Below, piece by piece: positions 45,255 to 55,800 of a DNA stretch of 64,000 bases (position 1 is the first letter of the stretch; each line of letters opens with the position of its first letter). The stretch is from Pseudomonadota bacterium (GTDB lineage Bacteria; Pseudomonadota; Gammaproteobacteria; Burkholderiales; Thiobacillaceae), in the NCBI GenBank assembly GCA_021820845.1, contig JAKADC010000001.1, forward strand, positions 1 to 64,000. Direction: 5' to 3'. The notes below the pieces were generated by a model. That model worked only from the letters and a program-made list of their open reading frames with translations, ran no database searches and was not told the origin of the DNA. Made by a program: the position numbers and the translations under genes.

Positions 45255-48200
45255 ATGACCGTTTCCCCCGCCCTGATCCTGATTCTGCGCCGGGCCTCCC
45301 GCTGGCTCGCGGCATTGCTGGCGCTGGCGGCCGTGGGTTTTGCGACGGTGGCGTCGCTGATGTTTTTCTGGGTGTTGCCGAACATCGCCGATCACCGCGA
45401 CACGGTGGCGAGCCTGATGTCGCGCGCGCTGGGGCAGCGGGTGACGCTCGAGGCGGTCTCGGGTGCATGGCACCAGACGCACCCCGACTTCCGTCTCACC
45501 GGGGTGCGCCTGTACGACCAGCAGGGACATCCTGCCCTGTATCTGCCCGATCTCGAGGCGACCTTCGCCTGGCGTTCGCTGCTGTTCCTGGAGCCCCGCT
45601 TCACGCGGATCGAACTGCAGGGATTGGTGCTCGAGGTGCGGCGCGCCCGCGACGGGCATTTCTACGTCGGCGGCATCCCGGTCAACCCGGCCGAACCCGG
45701 CAGCGGATTTTCGAACTGGCTGCTGCGGCAGAGGCAGGTGCACGCGGGCAGCGTCACGCTCACCTGGCTCGACGAAGTCCGCAACGCCCCGCCGCTCACG
45801 CTGACGGCGGTCGAATTGTCGCTCGCGAACGTGCGCCGCGCGCATCGCCTCCAGCTGCGGGCCGTCCCGCCACCGAGCCTGGCGCGGCCGCTCGAAGTCG
45901 TGGCGAAGCTGCGCGCGCGCCGTGTCGACGACGTCAAGAGCTGGGACGGGACCATCGATGCGAGCGTGCCGGGCGTGTCGTTTCCGCGTCTTGCCACCTG
46001 GCTTTCGCTGCCGTATCAGCCGCAAGAGGGCTGGGGCGCGCTGAACATGCAGTTCGAGATGGCGCGCGGCGCGCTCGTCAGCGCCGGGGCCGCATTCGAG
46101 CTGCACGACGTGGCCGCGTCGCTCGGCGAGGCGCTGCCGCCCTTGCGGCTGGCGCAGGCGCGCGGCCGCGCGCTGTGGCAGCGCAGTCCCGCCGGCCAGC
46201 GCGTTTCATTCGAGAACCTGCGCGTGGCGCGTCCCGGCGCCGCGCTCGGCGCGCCGTTCAGCGCCGGCCTGTCGTGGGGCGGCGCGTCGCGCGAGATCAC
46301 GGCCCAGGCGTTCAGTCTGGGTGGGTGGCAGTCGCTGCTGCCGAGCCTGCCGATGGACGCGGCGCTGCGTGCGCGCCTGCAAACCCTGCAGCCGCAGGGG
46401 CGATTCGACCAGTTGCGGCTCGGCTGGAGCGGCGCCCAGCCCGGGCTGGACAATTTCAGCGTGGCCGCGCGCTTCAGCGGCGTTGGCGTCGCGTCGGTCG
46501 GCAACCAGCCGGGGCTCACCAACCTCAGCGGACGCATCGAAGGGGACGCGCGGGCCGGCGCGTTCGAGATCGATGCGCAGCGGATGAAGCTGAGCCTGCC
46601 CGAGCTGTTCCGCGATCCCGAATTCGAGATCGACAGCCTGCACGCGCTCGGCAAGTGGCAAAAAACCGCGCATGGCCACCGCCTCGCGCTCGACGACATG
46701 ACGTTCGCGAACGCGGACATGGCCGGAACGGCGAAGGGCGCCTACGAGTTCATTCCGGGACAGCGCGGCATCATCGATCTGACCGCGCACCTGAGCCGCG
46801 CCGACGGAACGGCGGTCTATCGCTACCTGCCGACGACGGTCGGCGATGCTACGGTCGAGTGGGTGAAGCGGGCCGTTGTGGCCGGGCATTCGGACAACGT
46901 GCAATTGAACCTGAAGGGCGATCTGGCGCACTTTCCGTTCGACCAGGGCAATGGCGTATTCCGCGTCGACGCGCAGGTGAAGGACGGCGTGCTCGACTAC
47001 GTGCCGGGCTGGCCGCGCATCGACGGCATCGACGCGCGGCTGCTGTTCCAGGGCAGGGCGATGGAAGTGACCGCCAACGAGGCGCGCATCTACGAGACCG
47101 CGCTGTCGCAGGTCGACGCCTCGATTCCCGACCTGCTGCACCACGACGAACGGCTGCACATCGACGGCCAGGCCAGCGGCCCGGTCCGGAACTTCATTCA
47201 ATTTGCCAATGCCAGCCCGGTCGGCACACGGCTGCGCGGCTTCACCGAGGGCGTGGACGGCAACGGGCCGATGAAGCTCGCGCTGAGCCTCGAGGTGCCG
47301 CTGCGTCGGAGCCATGAGACGACCGTCGCCGGCCGCCTGTCGTTTCAGGGGGATACGCTGCTGCCGTCCGGTTGGCCGCGTCTCGAGCAGGTGAGCGGCG
47401 ACGTCGATTTCACCCGCGACAGCCTGGAAGCGAAGAAAGTCGCCGCACAGTTTCTCGGCGGCCCGCTGCAAGTGAGCCTCGAGACGCGGTCCGGCCAGGT
47501 CCAGGCGCTGGTCCAAGGGCGCGCGACGGCGGCGAACCTGACGGCCTGGATCGGCGGCGGGTGGCGGGACCGGCTGTCGGGACAGACGAACTGGCGCGGG
47601 CAGATCGACATCATGCCGGCGGGAGAACGCATCCGCATCGAATCCGATCTGGTCGGGCTCGGCAGCAGCCTGCCTGCGCCGCTGGCAAAAACGGCCGCGC
47701 AGCCGCTGCCGCTGGTGGCGACCAGCCAGCCGCTCAGCGGCGGTTTTTTGCACGAGGTGCAACTCGGCCAGGTCGTGGGCGCGATCTGGCGCAGCACCGC
47801 GGACGAAGGTTTCGGGCGCGGCGAAATCCATTTCGGCGGACGGGCCGTGTTGCCCCGCGAACCGGGACTGCGCCTCGCGGGCAGCGGGCGCGGGCTGGAT
47901 ATCTCCGGCTGGCTGGGCCTGTTGCCCGGCGGCAAAAGCGGCGTGGCGCTGCCGCTGTCGTCGATCGATCTTGGCTTCGATTCGTTTGATTTGATGGGGC
48001 GCCGCTACGCCGATGTGCACGTGCGCGGGCGCGGCCAGGACGGCCTGCTTCGTGCCCAGGTGAGCGGTCGCGGCGTGAACGGCGTTCTCACCTATCGCGC
48101 CGCCGGCGACCAGCCCGCGAAGGTGTCGGCGCAATTCAAGGAGCTGACGATTCCTGCGCGGCTGGCTGCCGCGGCCAACGTGACGGGCATCAACCTGAAG

Positions 48201-49043
48201 GCCTCGGATTTTCCGATGCTCGACGTGGCGGTGAACGATTTTCGCCTGGAGGACCGGCCGCTCGGCCGGCTCGACGCCACCGCGCACGGGGCGCCGCAAG
48301 GGCTGGTGATCGACAGGCTGCAACTGACGCATCCCGACAGCGTGTTTCGCATGAGCGGCCTGTGGCGCGACGGCGGCGCGAGCGAGACCCGCGCCGACAT
48401 CAGCCTCAACGTGCGCGACGCGGGCAAGCTGCTGGCGCGCTTCGGCTATCCCGACGCGCTGAGGCGCGGCACCGCGGACATCCAGGGCACGGCCACGTGG
48501 GAAGGCTCGCCCGCCGATTTCGCGCTGGCCTCGCTCGCCGGCCAGATGGATTTCAAGGCGCGCGGCGGGCAGTTTCTCAAGATCGACCCCGGTGCCGGCA
48601 AGCTGCTCGGGGTGCTGAGCCTGCAATCCTTGCCGCGCCGGCTCAACTTCGATTTCCGTGATATCTTCAATCAAGGCTATGCATTCGATGACATCGCGGC
48701 GACGCTGCGGATCGCGCGCGGCGTGGTCTACAGCGACGATTTCAAGATGCGGGGGCCGGCAGCCAAGGTCAACATGTCGGGCCTGGCAGACCTCAACCAG
48801 GAATCCGTGCAGCTGCGGGTGAAGGTGATCCCGAAACTGTCCGAAGGCGTGGCGGTGGCGGGCGCGCTCCTGGGGGGGCCGCTGGCGGGGGTGGGCGCGC
48901 TGGCCGCGCAGAAGCTGCTGCGCGACCCGATCGAGGAGGTCATCAGCCAGGAATACATGGTGACCGGACCGTGGCAGGCGCCCGATGTCCATCGACTGCC
49001 GAAGGCAAAAGCCAATACTGAAAACACAGTGCCCGAACCCTGA
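45255..49043 (+). CDS. YhdP family protein (AsmA-like, predicted bridge-type lipid transport)
   Basis: Single N-terminal TM, about 1260 aa, DUF3971/AsmA-like repeats; C-terminal GNM-like region (LLGVLSLQSLPRRLNFDFRDIFNQGYAFDDI). Confidence 0.9.
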   Translation: MTVSPALILILRRASRWLAALLALAAVGFATVASLMFFWVLPNIADHRDTVASLMSRALGQRVTLEAVSGAWHQTHPDFRLTGVRLYDQQGHPALYLPDLEATFAWRSLLFLEPRFTRIELQGLVLEVRRARDGHFYVGGIPVNPAEPGSGFSNWLLRQRQVHAGSVTLTWLDEVRNAPPLTLTAVELSLANVRRAHRLQLRAVPPPSLARPLEVVAKLRARRVDDVKSWDGTIDASVPGVSFPRLATWLSLPYQPQEGWGALNMQFEMARGALVSAGAAFELHDVAASLGEALPPLRLAQARGRALWQRSPAGQRVSFENLRVARPGAALGAPFSAGLSWGGASREITAQAFSLGGWQSLLPSLPMDAALRARLQTLQPQGRFDQLRLGWSGAQPGLDNFSVAARFSGVGVASVGNQPGLTNLSGRIEGDARAGAFEIDAQRMKLSLPELFRDPEFEIDSLHALGKWQKTAHGHRLALDDMTFANADMAGTAKGAYEFIPGQRGIIDLTAHLSRADGTAVYRYLPTTVGDATVEWVKRAVVAGHSDNVQLNLKGDLAHFPFDQGNGVFRVDAQVKDGVLDYVPGWPRIDGIDARLLFQGRAMEVTANEARIYETALSQVDASIPDLLHHDERLHIDGQASGPVRNFIQFANASPVGTRLRGFTEGVDGNGPMKLALSLEVPLRRSHETTVAGRLSFQGDTLLPSGWPRLEQVSGDVDFTRDSLEAKKVAAQFLGGPLQVSLETRSGQVQALVQGRATAANLTAWIGGGWRDRLSGQTNWRGQIDIMPAGERIRIESDLVGLGSSLPAPLAKTAAQPLPLVATSQPLSGGFLHEVQLGQVVGAIWRSTADEGFGRGEIHFGGRAVLPREPGLRLAGSGRGLDISGWLGLLPGGKSGVALPLSSIDLGFDSFDLMGRRYADVHVRGRGQDGLLRAQVSGRGVNGVLTYRAAGDQPAKVSAQFKELTIPARLAAAANVTGINLKASDFPMLDVAVNDFRLEDRPLGRLDATAHGAPQGLVIDRLQLTHPDSVFRMSGLWRDGGASETRADISLNVRDAGKLLARFGYPDALRRGTADIQGTATWEGSPADFALASLAGQMDFKARGGQFLKIDPGAGKLLGVLSLQSLPRRLNFDFRDIFNQGYAFDDIAATLRIARGVVYSDDFKMRGPAAKVNMSGLADLNQESVQLRVKVIPKLSEGVAVAGALLGGPLAGVGALAAQKLLRDPIEEVISQEYMVTGPWQAPDVHRLPKAKANTENTVPEP

Positions 49044-50005
49044 TGGTGAATTCGAACGTGACGACAAAAAAACCCGTTAAAACAACCACCGTGGCGCGCT
49101 CCAAGGGCGCGCAAGTCAAGAAGCCGGCCCCGCAGGCGGGCACCGTACGCGTGGCGGCCATCCAGATGGCGTCCGGCCCGAACGTTTCGGCGAATCTGGC
49201 CGAGACCGAACGCCTGATCGAGCTGGCCGTCGAGGCGGGGGCGCGGCTGGTCGTGCTGCCCGAGTTTTTCTGCATCATGGGCATGAAGGACGCCGACGTG
49301 GTGAAGGTGCGCGAGGCCGAAGGCGACGGCCCGATCCAGGCGTTCCTCGCACGCATGGCGAAGAAGCACCGCATCTGGCTGGTCGGCGGCTCGGTGCCGC
49401 TGAAAGCCGGCGCGGCGAACAAGGTGCGCAACAGCTGCCTCGTCTACGACGAACGCGGCAAGCAGGTGGCCCGCTACGACAAGATCCACCTGTTCGGCCT
49501 CGACCTCGGCAACGAGCGCTACCAGGAATCCAAGCTGATCGAGCCGGGCGACAAGGTCGTCGTCGTCAACAGCCCGTTCGGCCGCATCGGCCTGTCGATC
49601 TGCTACGACCTGCGCTTCCCCGAGCTGTATCGCGCCATGCCCGACGCCGACATCATCGTGGTGCCGTCGGCGTTCACCGCGACCACCGGCCGCGCGCATT
49701 TCGAGACGCTGATCCGCGCGCGCGCGATCGAGAACCTCGCCTACGTGATCGCCCCGGCGCAGGGCGGCTACCATCTGTCCGGCCGCGAAACCCACGGCGA
49801 CAGCATGATCGTCGATCCCTGGGGCGTCGTGCTCGACCGCCTGCCGCGCGGTTCCGGCGTGGTCATCGCCAACATCAATCCGGCCTACCAGGCCAGCCTG
49901 CGCAAGAGCCTGCCGGCGCTGCAGCACCGCTTCATCCGTTGCCAGCAGATCGACGTCGACGTGATCGAGCGCCGCGCGGTGGCGAAGCGTGAACCCGGCA
50001 AGTAA
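49043..50005 (+). CDS. Carbon-nitrogen hydrolase (nitrilase superfamily)
   Basis: [49 protein letters not shown]. Confidence 0.93.
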   Translation: MVNSNVTTKKPVKTTTVARSKGAQVKKPAPQAGTVRVAAIQMASGPNVSANLAETERLIELAVEAGARLVVLPEFFCIMGMKDADVVKVREAEGDGPIQAFLARMAKKHRIWLVGGSVPLKAGAANKVRNSCLVYDERGKQVARYDKIHLFGLDLGNERYQESKLIEPGDKVVVVNSPFGRIGLSICYDLRFPELYRAMPDADIIVVPSAFTATTGRAHFETLIRARAIENLAYVIAPAQGGYHLSGRETHGDSMIVDPWGVVLDRLPRGSGVVIANINPAYQASLRKSLPALQHRFIRCQQIDVDVIERRAVAKREPGK

Positions 50006-50030
50006 ATCCGTGTCCATACAGGATATCGCC

Positions 50031-51503
50031 ATGAACCCCACTGACGCCTTCGTTCCCATCCAGACCGCCGAGCAGCTGTTCCAGTCCGCCGAAGCCACGC
50101 TGCTGACGCCGAACGGCCTCGACGCCAGCAAGCTCGCTCCGGTGTTCGGCCGGCTGCTGACGCACGACGTCGACTATGCCGACCTGTATTTCCAGTACTC
50201 GCGCTCGGAAGGCTGGAGTCTCGAGGAAGGCCGGGTCAAATCGGGCAGCTTCAACATCGACCAGGGCGTCGGCGTACGCGCGGTGTGCGGCGAGAAGACC
50301 GCATTCGCCTATTCCGACGACATCAGCCTCGAAGCGCTCGGCACCGCCGCCGATGCCACCCGCGCGATCGCGCGCGCCGGGCAGAACCGCAGCTTCGGCG
50401 TGGCGCGGCGCGGCGAGGGGCGCGTGCTGTACAACGCGGTCGATCCGCTGGCCTCGCTGGCAGACGCCGACAAGGTCGCGCTGCTCGAGCGCCTGGAGAA
50501 GAAGGCGCGCGCGATGGACCCGCGCGTCATCCAGGTGATGGCGAGCCTCGCTTCCGAATACGAGGTGATCTTCGTCGCCCGTTCCGACGGCCACCTCGCG
50601 GCCGACGTGCGCCCGCTGGTGCGCCTGTCGCTGCAGGTCATCGCCGAAAAGGACGGCCGCCGCGAGCAAGGCAGCGGCGGCGGGGGCGGCCGCTTCGACT
50701 ACAGTTACTTCACCGACGACATCCTCGAAAAATACGCCCGCCAGGCCGTCCACCAGGCGATCGTGAACCTCGACGCCCGCCCCGCGCCGGCCGGCACCAT
50801 GACCGTCGTGCTCGGCGCCGGCTGGCCCGGCATCCTGCTGCACGAAGCGATCGGCCACGGCCTCGAAGGCGACTTCAACCGCAAGGGCAGTTCGGCGTTC
50901 TCGGGCCGCATCGGCGAGCGCGTCGCGGCGCCCGGCGTCACGGTCATCGACGACGGCACGATCCCGCTGCGCCGCGGATCGCTCAACGTCGACGACGAAG
51001 GCAATCCGACCCAGCGCACGACGCTGATCGAAGACGGCATCCTCACCGGCTACATGCAGGACATGATGAACGCGCGCCTGATGGGCATGCCGATCACCGG
51101 CAACGCGAGGCGCGAATCGTATGCGCACCTCACCATGCCGCGCATGACCAACACCCTCATGCTCGGCGGCGACAAGCCTCCGCACGAGATCATCGCCTCG
51201 GTGAAGAACGGGCTCTACGCCGTCAACTTCGGCGGCGGCCAGGTCGACATCACCAGCGGCAAGTTCGTCTTCTCCGCCGCCGAGGCATACAGGATCGAAG
51301 ACGGCAAGATCACCTATCCCGTCAAGGGCGCGACCCTCATCGGCAACGGCCCCGACGCGCTCACGCGCGTCTCCATGATCGGCAACGACATGGAAATGGA
51401 CTCGGGCGTGGGGACCTGCGGCAAGGAAGGGCAGAGCGTGCCGGTCGGCGTCGGCCAGCCGACGCTGCGGATCGATGGCCTCACCGTGGGCGGCACGGCC
51501 TGA
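50031..51503 (+). CDS. tldD: Metalloprotease TldD
   Basis: [40 protein letters not shown] (HExxxH motif). Confidence 0.95.
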   Translation: MNPTDAFVPIQTAEQLFQSAEATLLTPNGLDASKLAPVFGRLLTHDVDYADLYFQYSRSEGWSLEEGRVKSGSFNIDQGVGVRAVCGEKTAFAYSDDISLEALGTAADATRAIARAGQNRSFGVARRGEGRVLYNAVDPLASLADADKVALLERLEKKARAMDPRVIQVMASLASEYEVIFVARSDGHLAADVRPLVRLSLQVIAEKDGRREQGSGGGGGRFDYSYFTDDILEKYARQAVHQAIVNLDARPAPAGTMTVVLGAGWPGILLHEAIGHGLEGDFNRKGSSAFSGRIGERVAAPGVTVIDDGTIPLRRGSLNVDDEGNPTQRTTLIEDGILTGYMQDMMNARLMGMPITGNARRESYAHLTMPRMTNTLMLGGDKPPHEIIASVKNGLYAVNFGGGQVDITSGKFVFSAAEAYRIEDGKITYPVKGATLIGNGPDALTRVSMIGNDMEMDSGVGTCGKEGQSVPVGVGQPTLRIDGLTVGGTA

Positions 51504-51534
51504 GGGTCGAAAACACCGCGCTTCGCCTCGAGCA

Positions 51535-51560
51535 AACGCCACCGTCGAGGTGGCGTTTTT
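51535..51560 (+). terminator. Rho-independent terminator downstream of tldD
   Basis: AACGCCACC-gtcga-GGTGGCGTT followed by TTT. Confidence 0.85.
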
Positions 51561-51642
51561 GCATCGCGAGCCGGATCTCCTTCGGTCGCGGTGAAGCCGG
51601 CGGATTTTCCGCCGCGCCGCCAATCGTGAAAACATCCGGCCC

Positions 51643-52383
51643 ATGGTCAGCGCCACTTTCCGCTTCCACGACGAACTGAACGACTTTCTCGCGCCCTTCC
51701 GCCGCGGGCACGAATTCACGGTGCCGTGCGCGGAGGCTGCGACGACCAAGCACATGATCGAGGCGCTGGGCGTGCCGCACACCGAGGTGGCGCGGATCCT
51801 GGTGAACGGCGAGCCGGCGGGTTTCGACCGCCTGCTGCGTGAAGGCGACCGCGTGACGGTGCATCCCCGCGCCGGGGCGATGGACGCGCCGCTGCTGCAC
51901 GGGCACGCCACGCGCGATCCCCGCTTCGTCGCCGACGCGCATCTGGGCGGACTGGCGCGCATGCTGCGCATGCTGGGATTCGACACGCTGTACGACAACC
52001 ACGCTCATGATGACGCCATCGTGGAAATCTGCGAGCGCGACGGCCGCATCGTGCTGACGCGCGATCGCGAATTGCTGAAGCGGCGTGCGGTGGCGCGCGG
52101 CTGCTACGTGCATGCGCTGAAGTCGGAAGATCAGTTGCGCGAGATCGTCGAACGGCTCGACCTCGCGCGCAGCGCCCGGCCGTTCACGCGGTGCCTGCAC
52201 TGCAACGTGCCGCTGCGGCCAGTCGACAAGGCGAGCGTGCTGGATCGCCTGCCGCCCAGGGTGCGCGAGCACTACGCGCATTTTTCCACCTGCGACGCGT
52301 GCGGGCGGGTCTACTGGGAAGGCTCGCACTGGCGCAACATGCGGCGCATGCTGGACGGCCTGCTGAATAACGAAGACACTTGA
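51643..52383 (+). CDS. Mut7-C RNase domain protein with N-terminal ubiquitin-like (Ub-Mut7C-type) region
   Basis: FVADAHLGGLARMLRMLGFDTLYDN, GRIVLTRDRELLKRR, RCLHCNVPL...CDACGRVYWEGSHW zinc ribbon. Confidence 0.9.
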   Translation: MVSATFRFHDELNDFLAPFRRGHEFTVPCAEAATTKHMIEALGVPHTEVARILVNGEPAGFDRLLREGDRVTVHPRAGAMDAPLLHGHATRDPRFVADAHLGGLARMLRMLGFDTLYDNHAHDDAIVEICERDGRIVLTRDRELLKRRAVARGCYVHALKSEDQLREIVERLDLARSARPFTRCLHCNVPLRPVDKASVLDRLPPRVREHYAHFSTCDACGRVYWEGSHWRNMRRMLDGLLNNEDT

Positions 52384-52421
52384 GGGCCGCGGCGAAGTCC
52401 TGCCGCGCCGAAAGAATCCCG

Positions 52422-52889
52422 ATGCCTGACTTGAAACCGCGAGCGCTTGCGCTCATGCTCGCCGGGCTGATGCTGACCGCCTGCGACAAGACGCCTTCCG
52501 GCGGGGACGCCGGCGGCGCTGCGCCGCTCGTTCCCAGACCGGACCCGGCCCAGGTGGCGCGCGGCCGGATCGTCTATACGAAGCATTGCCTGGAATGCCA
52601 CGGCGTCGCGGGCAAGGGACCGCCGGGCGACTGGCGCATCCGCGATGCGGATGGCTACTTCCCGCCGCCTCCGCTGGACGACAGCGCCCATGCCTGGCAT
52701 CACCCCACCGCCGCGCTGCTGGCAACGATCCGCGACGGCAGCCCGCAGGGGCAGGGCAGGATGCCGGCCTGGAAGGGCAAGCTCTCCGAGCAGGAGATGC
52801 AGGACGTCGTGGCCTACATCAAGTCGCTGTGGTCCGAGCCGGTCTACGGGCTGTGGTCGAAAATGGAGCAACAATCGCTGGAACCCTGA
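52422..52889 (+). CDS. c-type cytochrome, predicted lipoprotein
   Basis: Lipobox LMLTAC; heme motif CLECH; GRMPAWKGKLSEQEMQDVVAYIKSLW. Confidence 0.9.
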   Translation: MPDLKPRALALMLAGLMLTACDKTPSGGDAGGAAPLVPRPDPAQVARGRIVYTKHCLECHGVAGKGPPGDWRIRDADGYFPPPPLDDSAHAWHHPTAALLATIRDGSPQGQGRMPAWKGKLSEQEMQDVVAYIKSLWSEPVYGLWSKMEQQSLEP

Positions 52890-52964
52890 GCGGGCTGTGG
52901 GCTCTCTCTTGTCGGGGCGGCTAAAATTCCGCCAGTGAAATCATTTCAACCGGGAGCAACAAAC

Positions 52965-53360
52965 ATGAGCGAATACGGATTCGATACCCAGATCAGCGGC
53001 CCCTTCAACGCAGCCGTGGAGAAGGTCACCGCCGCACTCAAGAGCGAAGGCTTCGGCGTGCTGACCGACATCGACGTGCAGGCCACCATGAAGGCCAAGC
53101 TCAACGTCGAGGGCCGCCCTTACCGCATCCTCGGCGCGTGCAACCCGCCGCTCGCGCATCAGGCCATCACGGCGGAGCCCGACGTCGGCATGCTGCTGCC
53201 CTGCAACGTCGTCGTGCGCGAGGAAGCCGACGGCAAGGTGACCGTGTCCTTCCTCGATCCCGGCATCATGGTCAAGCTGGTGAGCAACACCGCCGTGCAC
53301 GGCGTCGCGAGCGAAGCGCGCGCGCGCCTGATGCGCGTGAAGGACGCGCTGGCCGCCTGA
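52965..53360 (+). CDS. DUF302 domain-containing protein
   Basis: [51 protein letters not shown]. Confidence 0.9.
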   Translation: MSEYGFDTQISGPFNAAVEKVTAALKSEGFGVLTDIDVQATMKAKLNVEGRPYRILGACNPPLAHQAITAEPDVGMLLPCNVVVREEADGKVTVSFLDPGIMVKLVSNTAVHGVASEARARLMRVKDALAA

Positions 53361-53375
53361 GCCGCCCGACCGCCG

Positions 53376-53410
53376 CGACGAGGCCCGCGCTTGCGCGGGC
53401 CTCGTCGTTT
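53376..53410 (+). terminator. Rho-independent terminator downstream of the DUF302 gene
   Basis: CGACGAGGCCCGCGC-tt-GCGCGGGCCTCGTCG followed by TTT. Confidence 0.85.
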
Positions 53411-53624
53411 CTGCGGTCAAGAAAAACTTCACGTGGATGTCACCGGAATGTCTTTGCGCCGGACTAGGGTATCCGGGCAGCCTGCTGCATCGTCCCCGCA
53501 CATCGTCTACGGGGACCGGCCGGGCAGAGGCCGCGCCCCGACAGGATGAGGACGGGAGCACACAGCGATTCGCTCGCCCGGAAATCGAGTTGTTCCCACA
53601 CAACCCACGCAAAGGACATCAAGC

Positions 53625-55406
53625 ATGCACCCGAACACCCTGCCCCGGCTGTCCCTGATGGCGCTGAGCATCGCCCTCATCGGCCATGTTCCGCCGCTCC
53701 ATGCCGCCGACGCGACTCCGGAACACCGCCCGCACACGCTCACGCCGATCGAACACGTCATCGTGATCATGGGCGAGAACCACACCTTCGACAACGTGTA
53801 CGGCGGCTACCGCCCGCCGCGGGGCGAGTCGGTCAGAAACCTGCTGTCGGAGGGCATCATCAACGCCGACGGCAGCCCCGGCCCCAACTTTTCCAAGGCC
53901 GCGCAGCAACAGGCCAGCAATCCGAACCTCTACAGCCTCGATCCCTCGCAGACCGGCGCCTACGCCACGCTGCCGCAGCCGAACACCACCTACGCCACCG
54001 GCCAGACGCCGGGCGTGCCGGACCCGCGCTTTCCGGCCGACCTTCCGAACGGGCCGTTCCAGATCACGAAGTACGTGAGCTACGACGCGCACGTGGGGGA
54101 TCCGGTGCACCGCTTCTTCCAGATGTGGCAACAGCACGACAAGGGTAGGAACGACCTGTTTCCCTGGGTCGCCGAAACGGTCGGCATCGGTCCCCAGAAC
54201 GATCCGCCTCTCACGCCCGCCAACACCTATCAGGGCGGCGTCTCGATGGGCTTCTACAACATGAGCACCGGCGACGCGCCCTATTTCAAGGCGCTCGCCG
54301 AGCGCTACGCGATGAGCGACAACTACCACCAGTCGATCATGGGGGGGACGGGCGCGAACTTCATCGCGATCGTCACCGGCGACGTGGCCTACCACAACAC
54401 GAACGGCGTCGCCGACATGCCGCCGGCGAACCAGATCGAGAATCCGAACCCGCAAGCCGGGACCAACAATTTCTACCAGCAGGACGGCTACCGCGGCGGC
54501 TCCTACGTCAATTGCGCCGATGCGAGCCAGCCCGGCGTGAGCGCGATCATGGACTACATCAACGGCCTGCCGGGCGAAGCGTTCCGCGGCGGCAACTGCG
54601 CGCCGGGCCACTATTACCTCCTCAACAACTACGGCCTCGGCTACACGGCGACGGGACAGGCCAAGCCGCTCGGGGCGGAACTCTTCACGCTGCCGCCGCA
54701 GACCCTGCCGACGATCGCGGACGCGCTGTCCGCCAGGGCCGTTTCCTGGAAGTGGTACAGCGGCGGCCGCAACAACGGCAACCCGACGGACGAGTATTGT
54801 TCGATCTGCGACCCGCTGACCGGCTTCAAGTCGGTCATGACCACGTCGCTCAAGGACAACCTGCAGGACGTGACCCAGTTCTACCAGGACGTGCGCGACG
54901 AGAAGCGCATGCCGGCGGTCGCCTTCATCCGTCCCTTCGAAAGCGCGGCCGGCCATCCGGCCAACTCGACGATGGCGGGCTACGAGAATTTCGTGAAGGA
55001 CATCATCAGCCGCGTGAAAAGCAACAAGAAGCTCTGGGCGAGGACGGCGATTCTCATCACGATGGATGAAGGCGGCGGCTACTATGACAGTGGCTATGTC
55101 CAGCCCGTCGACTTCTTCGGGGACGGCACGCGCATTCCGATGGTTGTCGTCTCGCCGTTCGCGAAGAAAGGCCACGTGGACCACAGCTACAGCGACCACG
55201 CCTCGATCCTGAAATTCATCGAGAAGAACTGGCGCCTGCAGCCGTTGTCGGCGCGCAGCCGCGACAACCTGCCCGACCCCGTCGCGAGCGCCCAGGATCC
55301 CTATGTGCCGCTCAACCGGCCGGCGACCGGCGACCTGATGGGCATGTTCTCGTTCGAGCATGCCGCCGACGCGTCGCGCGATCAGGCCGGCAACGACGAC
55401 GACTGA
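53625..55406 (+). CDS. Secreted phosphoesterase (phospholipase C / AcpA-type acid phosphatase family)
   Basis: Signal peptide; HVIVIMGENHTFDNVYGGY; AILITMDEGGGYYDSG; GTRIPMVVVSPFAKKGHVDHSYSDHASILKFIEKNW. Confidence 0.9.
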   Translation: MHPNTLPRLSLMALSIALIGHVPPLHAADATPEHRPHTLTPIEHVIVIMGENHTFDNVYGGYRPPRGESVRNLLSEGIINADGSPGPNFSKAAQQQASNPNLYSLDPSQTGAYATLPQPNTTYATGQTPGVPDPRFPADLPNGPFQITKYVSYDAHVGDPVHRFFQMWQQHDKGRNDLFPWVAETVGIGPQNDPPLTPANTYQGGVSMGFYNMSTGDAPYFKALAERYAMSDNYHQSIMGGTGANFIAIVTGDVAYHNTNGVADMPPANQIENPNPQAGTNNFYQQDGYRGGSYVNCADASQPGVSAIMDYINGLPGEAFRGGNCAPGHYYLLNNYGLGYTATGQAKPLGAELFTLPPQTLPTIADALSARAVSWKWYSGGRNNGNPTDEYCSICDPLTGFKSVMTTSLKDNLQDVTQFYQDVRDEKRMPAVAFIRPFESAAGHPANSTMAGYENFVKDIISRVKSNKKLWARTAILITMDEGGGYYDSGYVQPVDFFGDGTRIPMVVVSPFAKKGHVDHSYSDHASILKFIEKNWRLQPLSARSRDNLPDPVASAQDPYVPLNRPATGDLMGMFSFEHAADASRDQAGNDDD

Positions 55407-55432
55407 CGGCGATTCGTCGCCTGGGTAGCGGG

Positions 55433-55462
55433 ACAGCCGGAGCGGGAGTTCCGGCTGTTTTT
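55433..55462 (+). terminator. Rho-independent terminator
   Basis: ACAGCCGGA-gcgggagt-TCCGGCTGT followed by TTTT. Confidence 0.8.
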
Positions 55463-55775
55463 ACTTCGAACCCAGTTCCTTCAGTACTTCCTGCACCAGC
55501 ACCCACGGCGCCACCACCACGGCCCAGAACATCGGCTGGCGCGCGTGCCAGTCCTCGGCGTCGGCGAGGTCGGCGCGGGCGATGCGCCCGTCGGCGAGCC
55601 AGGCCTGCACCGAAGCGCTGTCGTTTTCGGCGACGCGCAGCGCGACATCGACCAGATCCAGGCCGGGGGCAACCTTGATGACGTCGCCGCGTGCGAAGTG
55701 GCGTTCGAGTTCGGGCCACGCGAGCTGGGCGGTTTCGAGGTTGAGCTTGGCGCGGAGGAGGTCGCTGGGCGTCAT
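55461..55775 (-). CDS. DUF2288-like small protein
   Basis: [55 protein letters not shown]. Confidence 0.75.
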   Translation of the reverse strand: MTPSDLLRAKLNLETAQLAWPELERHFARGDVIKVAPGLDLVDVALRVAENDSASVQAWLADGRIARADLADAEDWHARQPMFWAVVVAPWVLVQEVLKELGSK

Positions 55776-55800
55776 GTCGGTGGCAGGTTATGCGCAGGAA

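Noticed and set aside
46206-49067. 953-aa minus-strand ORF opposite yhdP
   Set aside because: Antisense shadow; composition biased and no domain signal.
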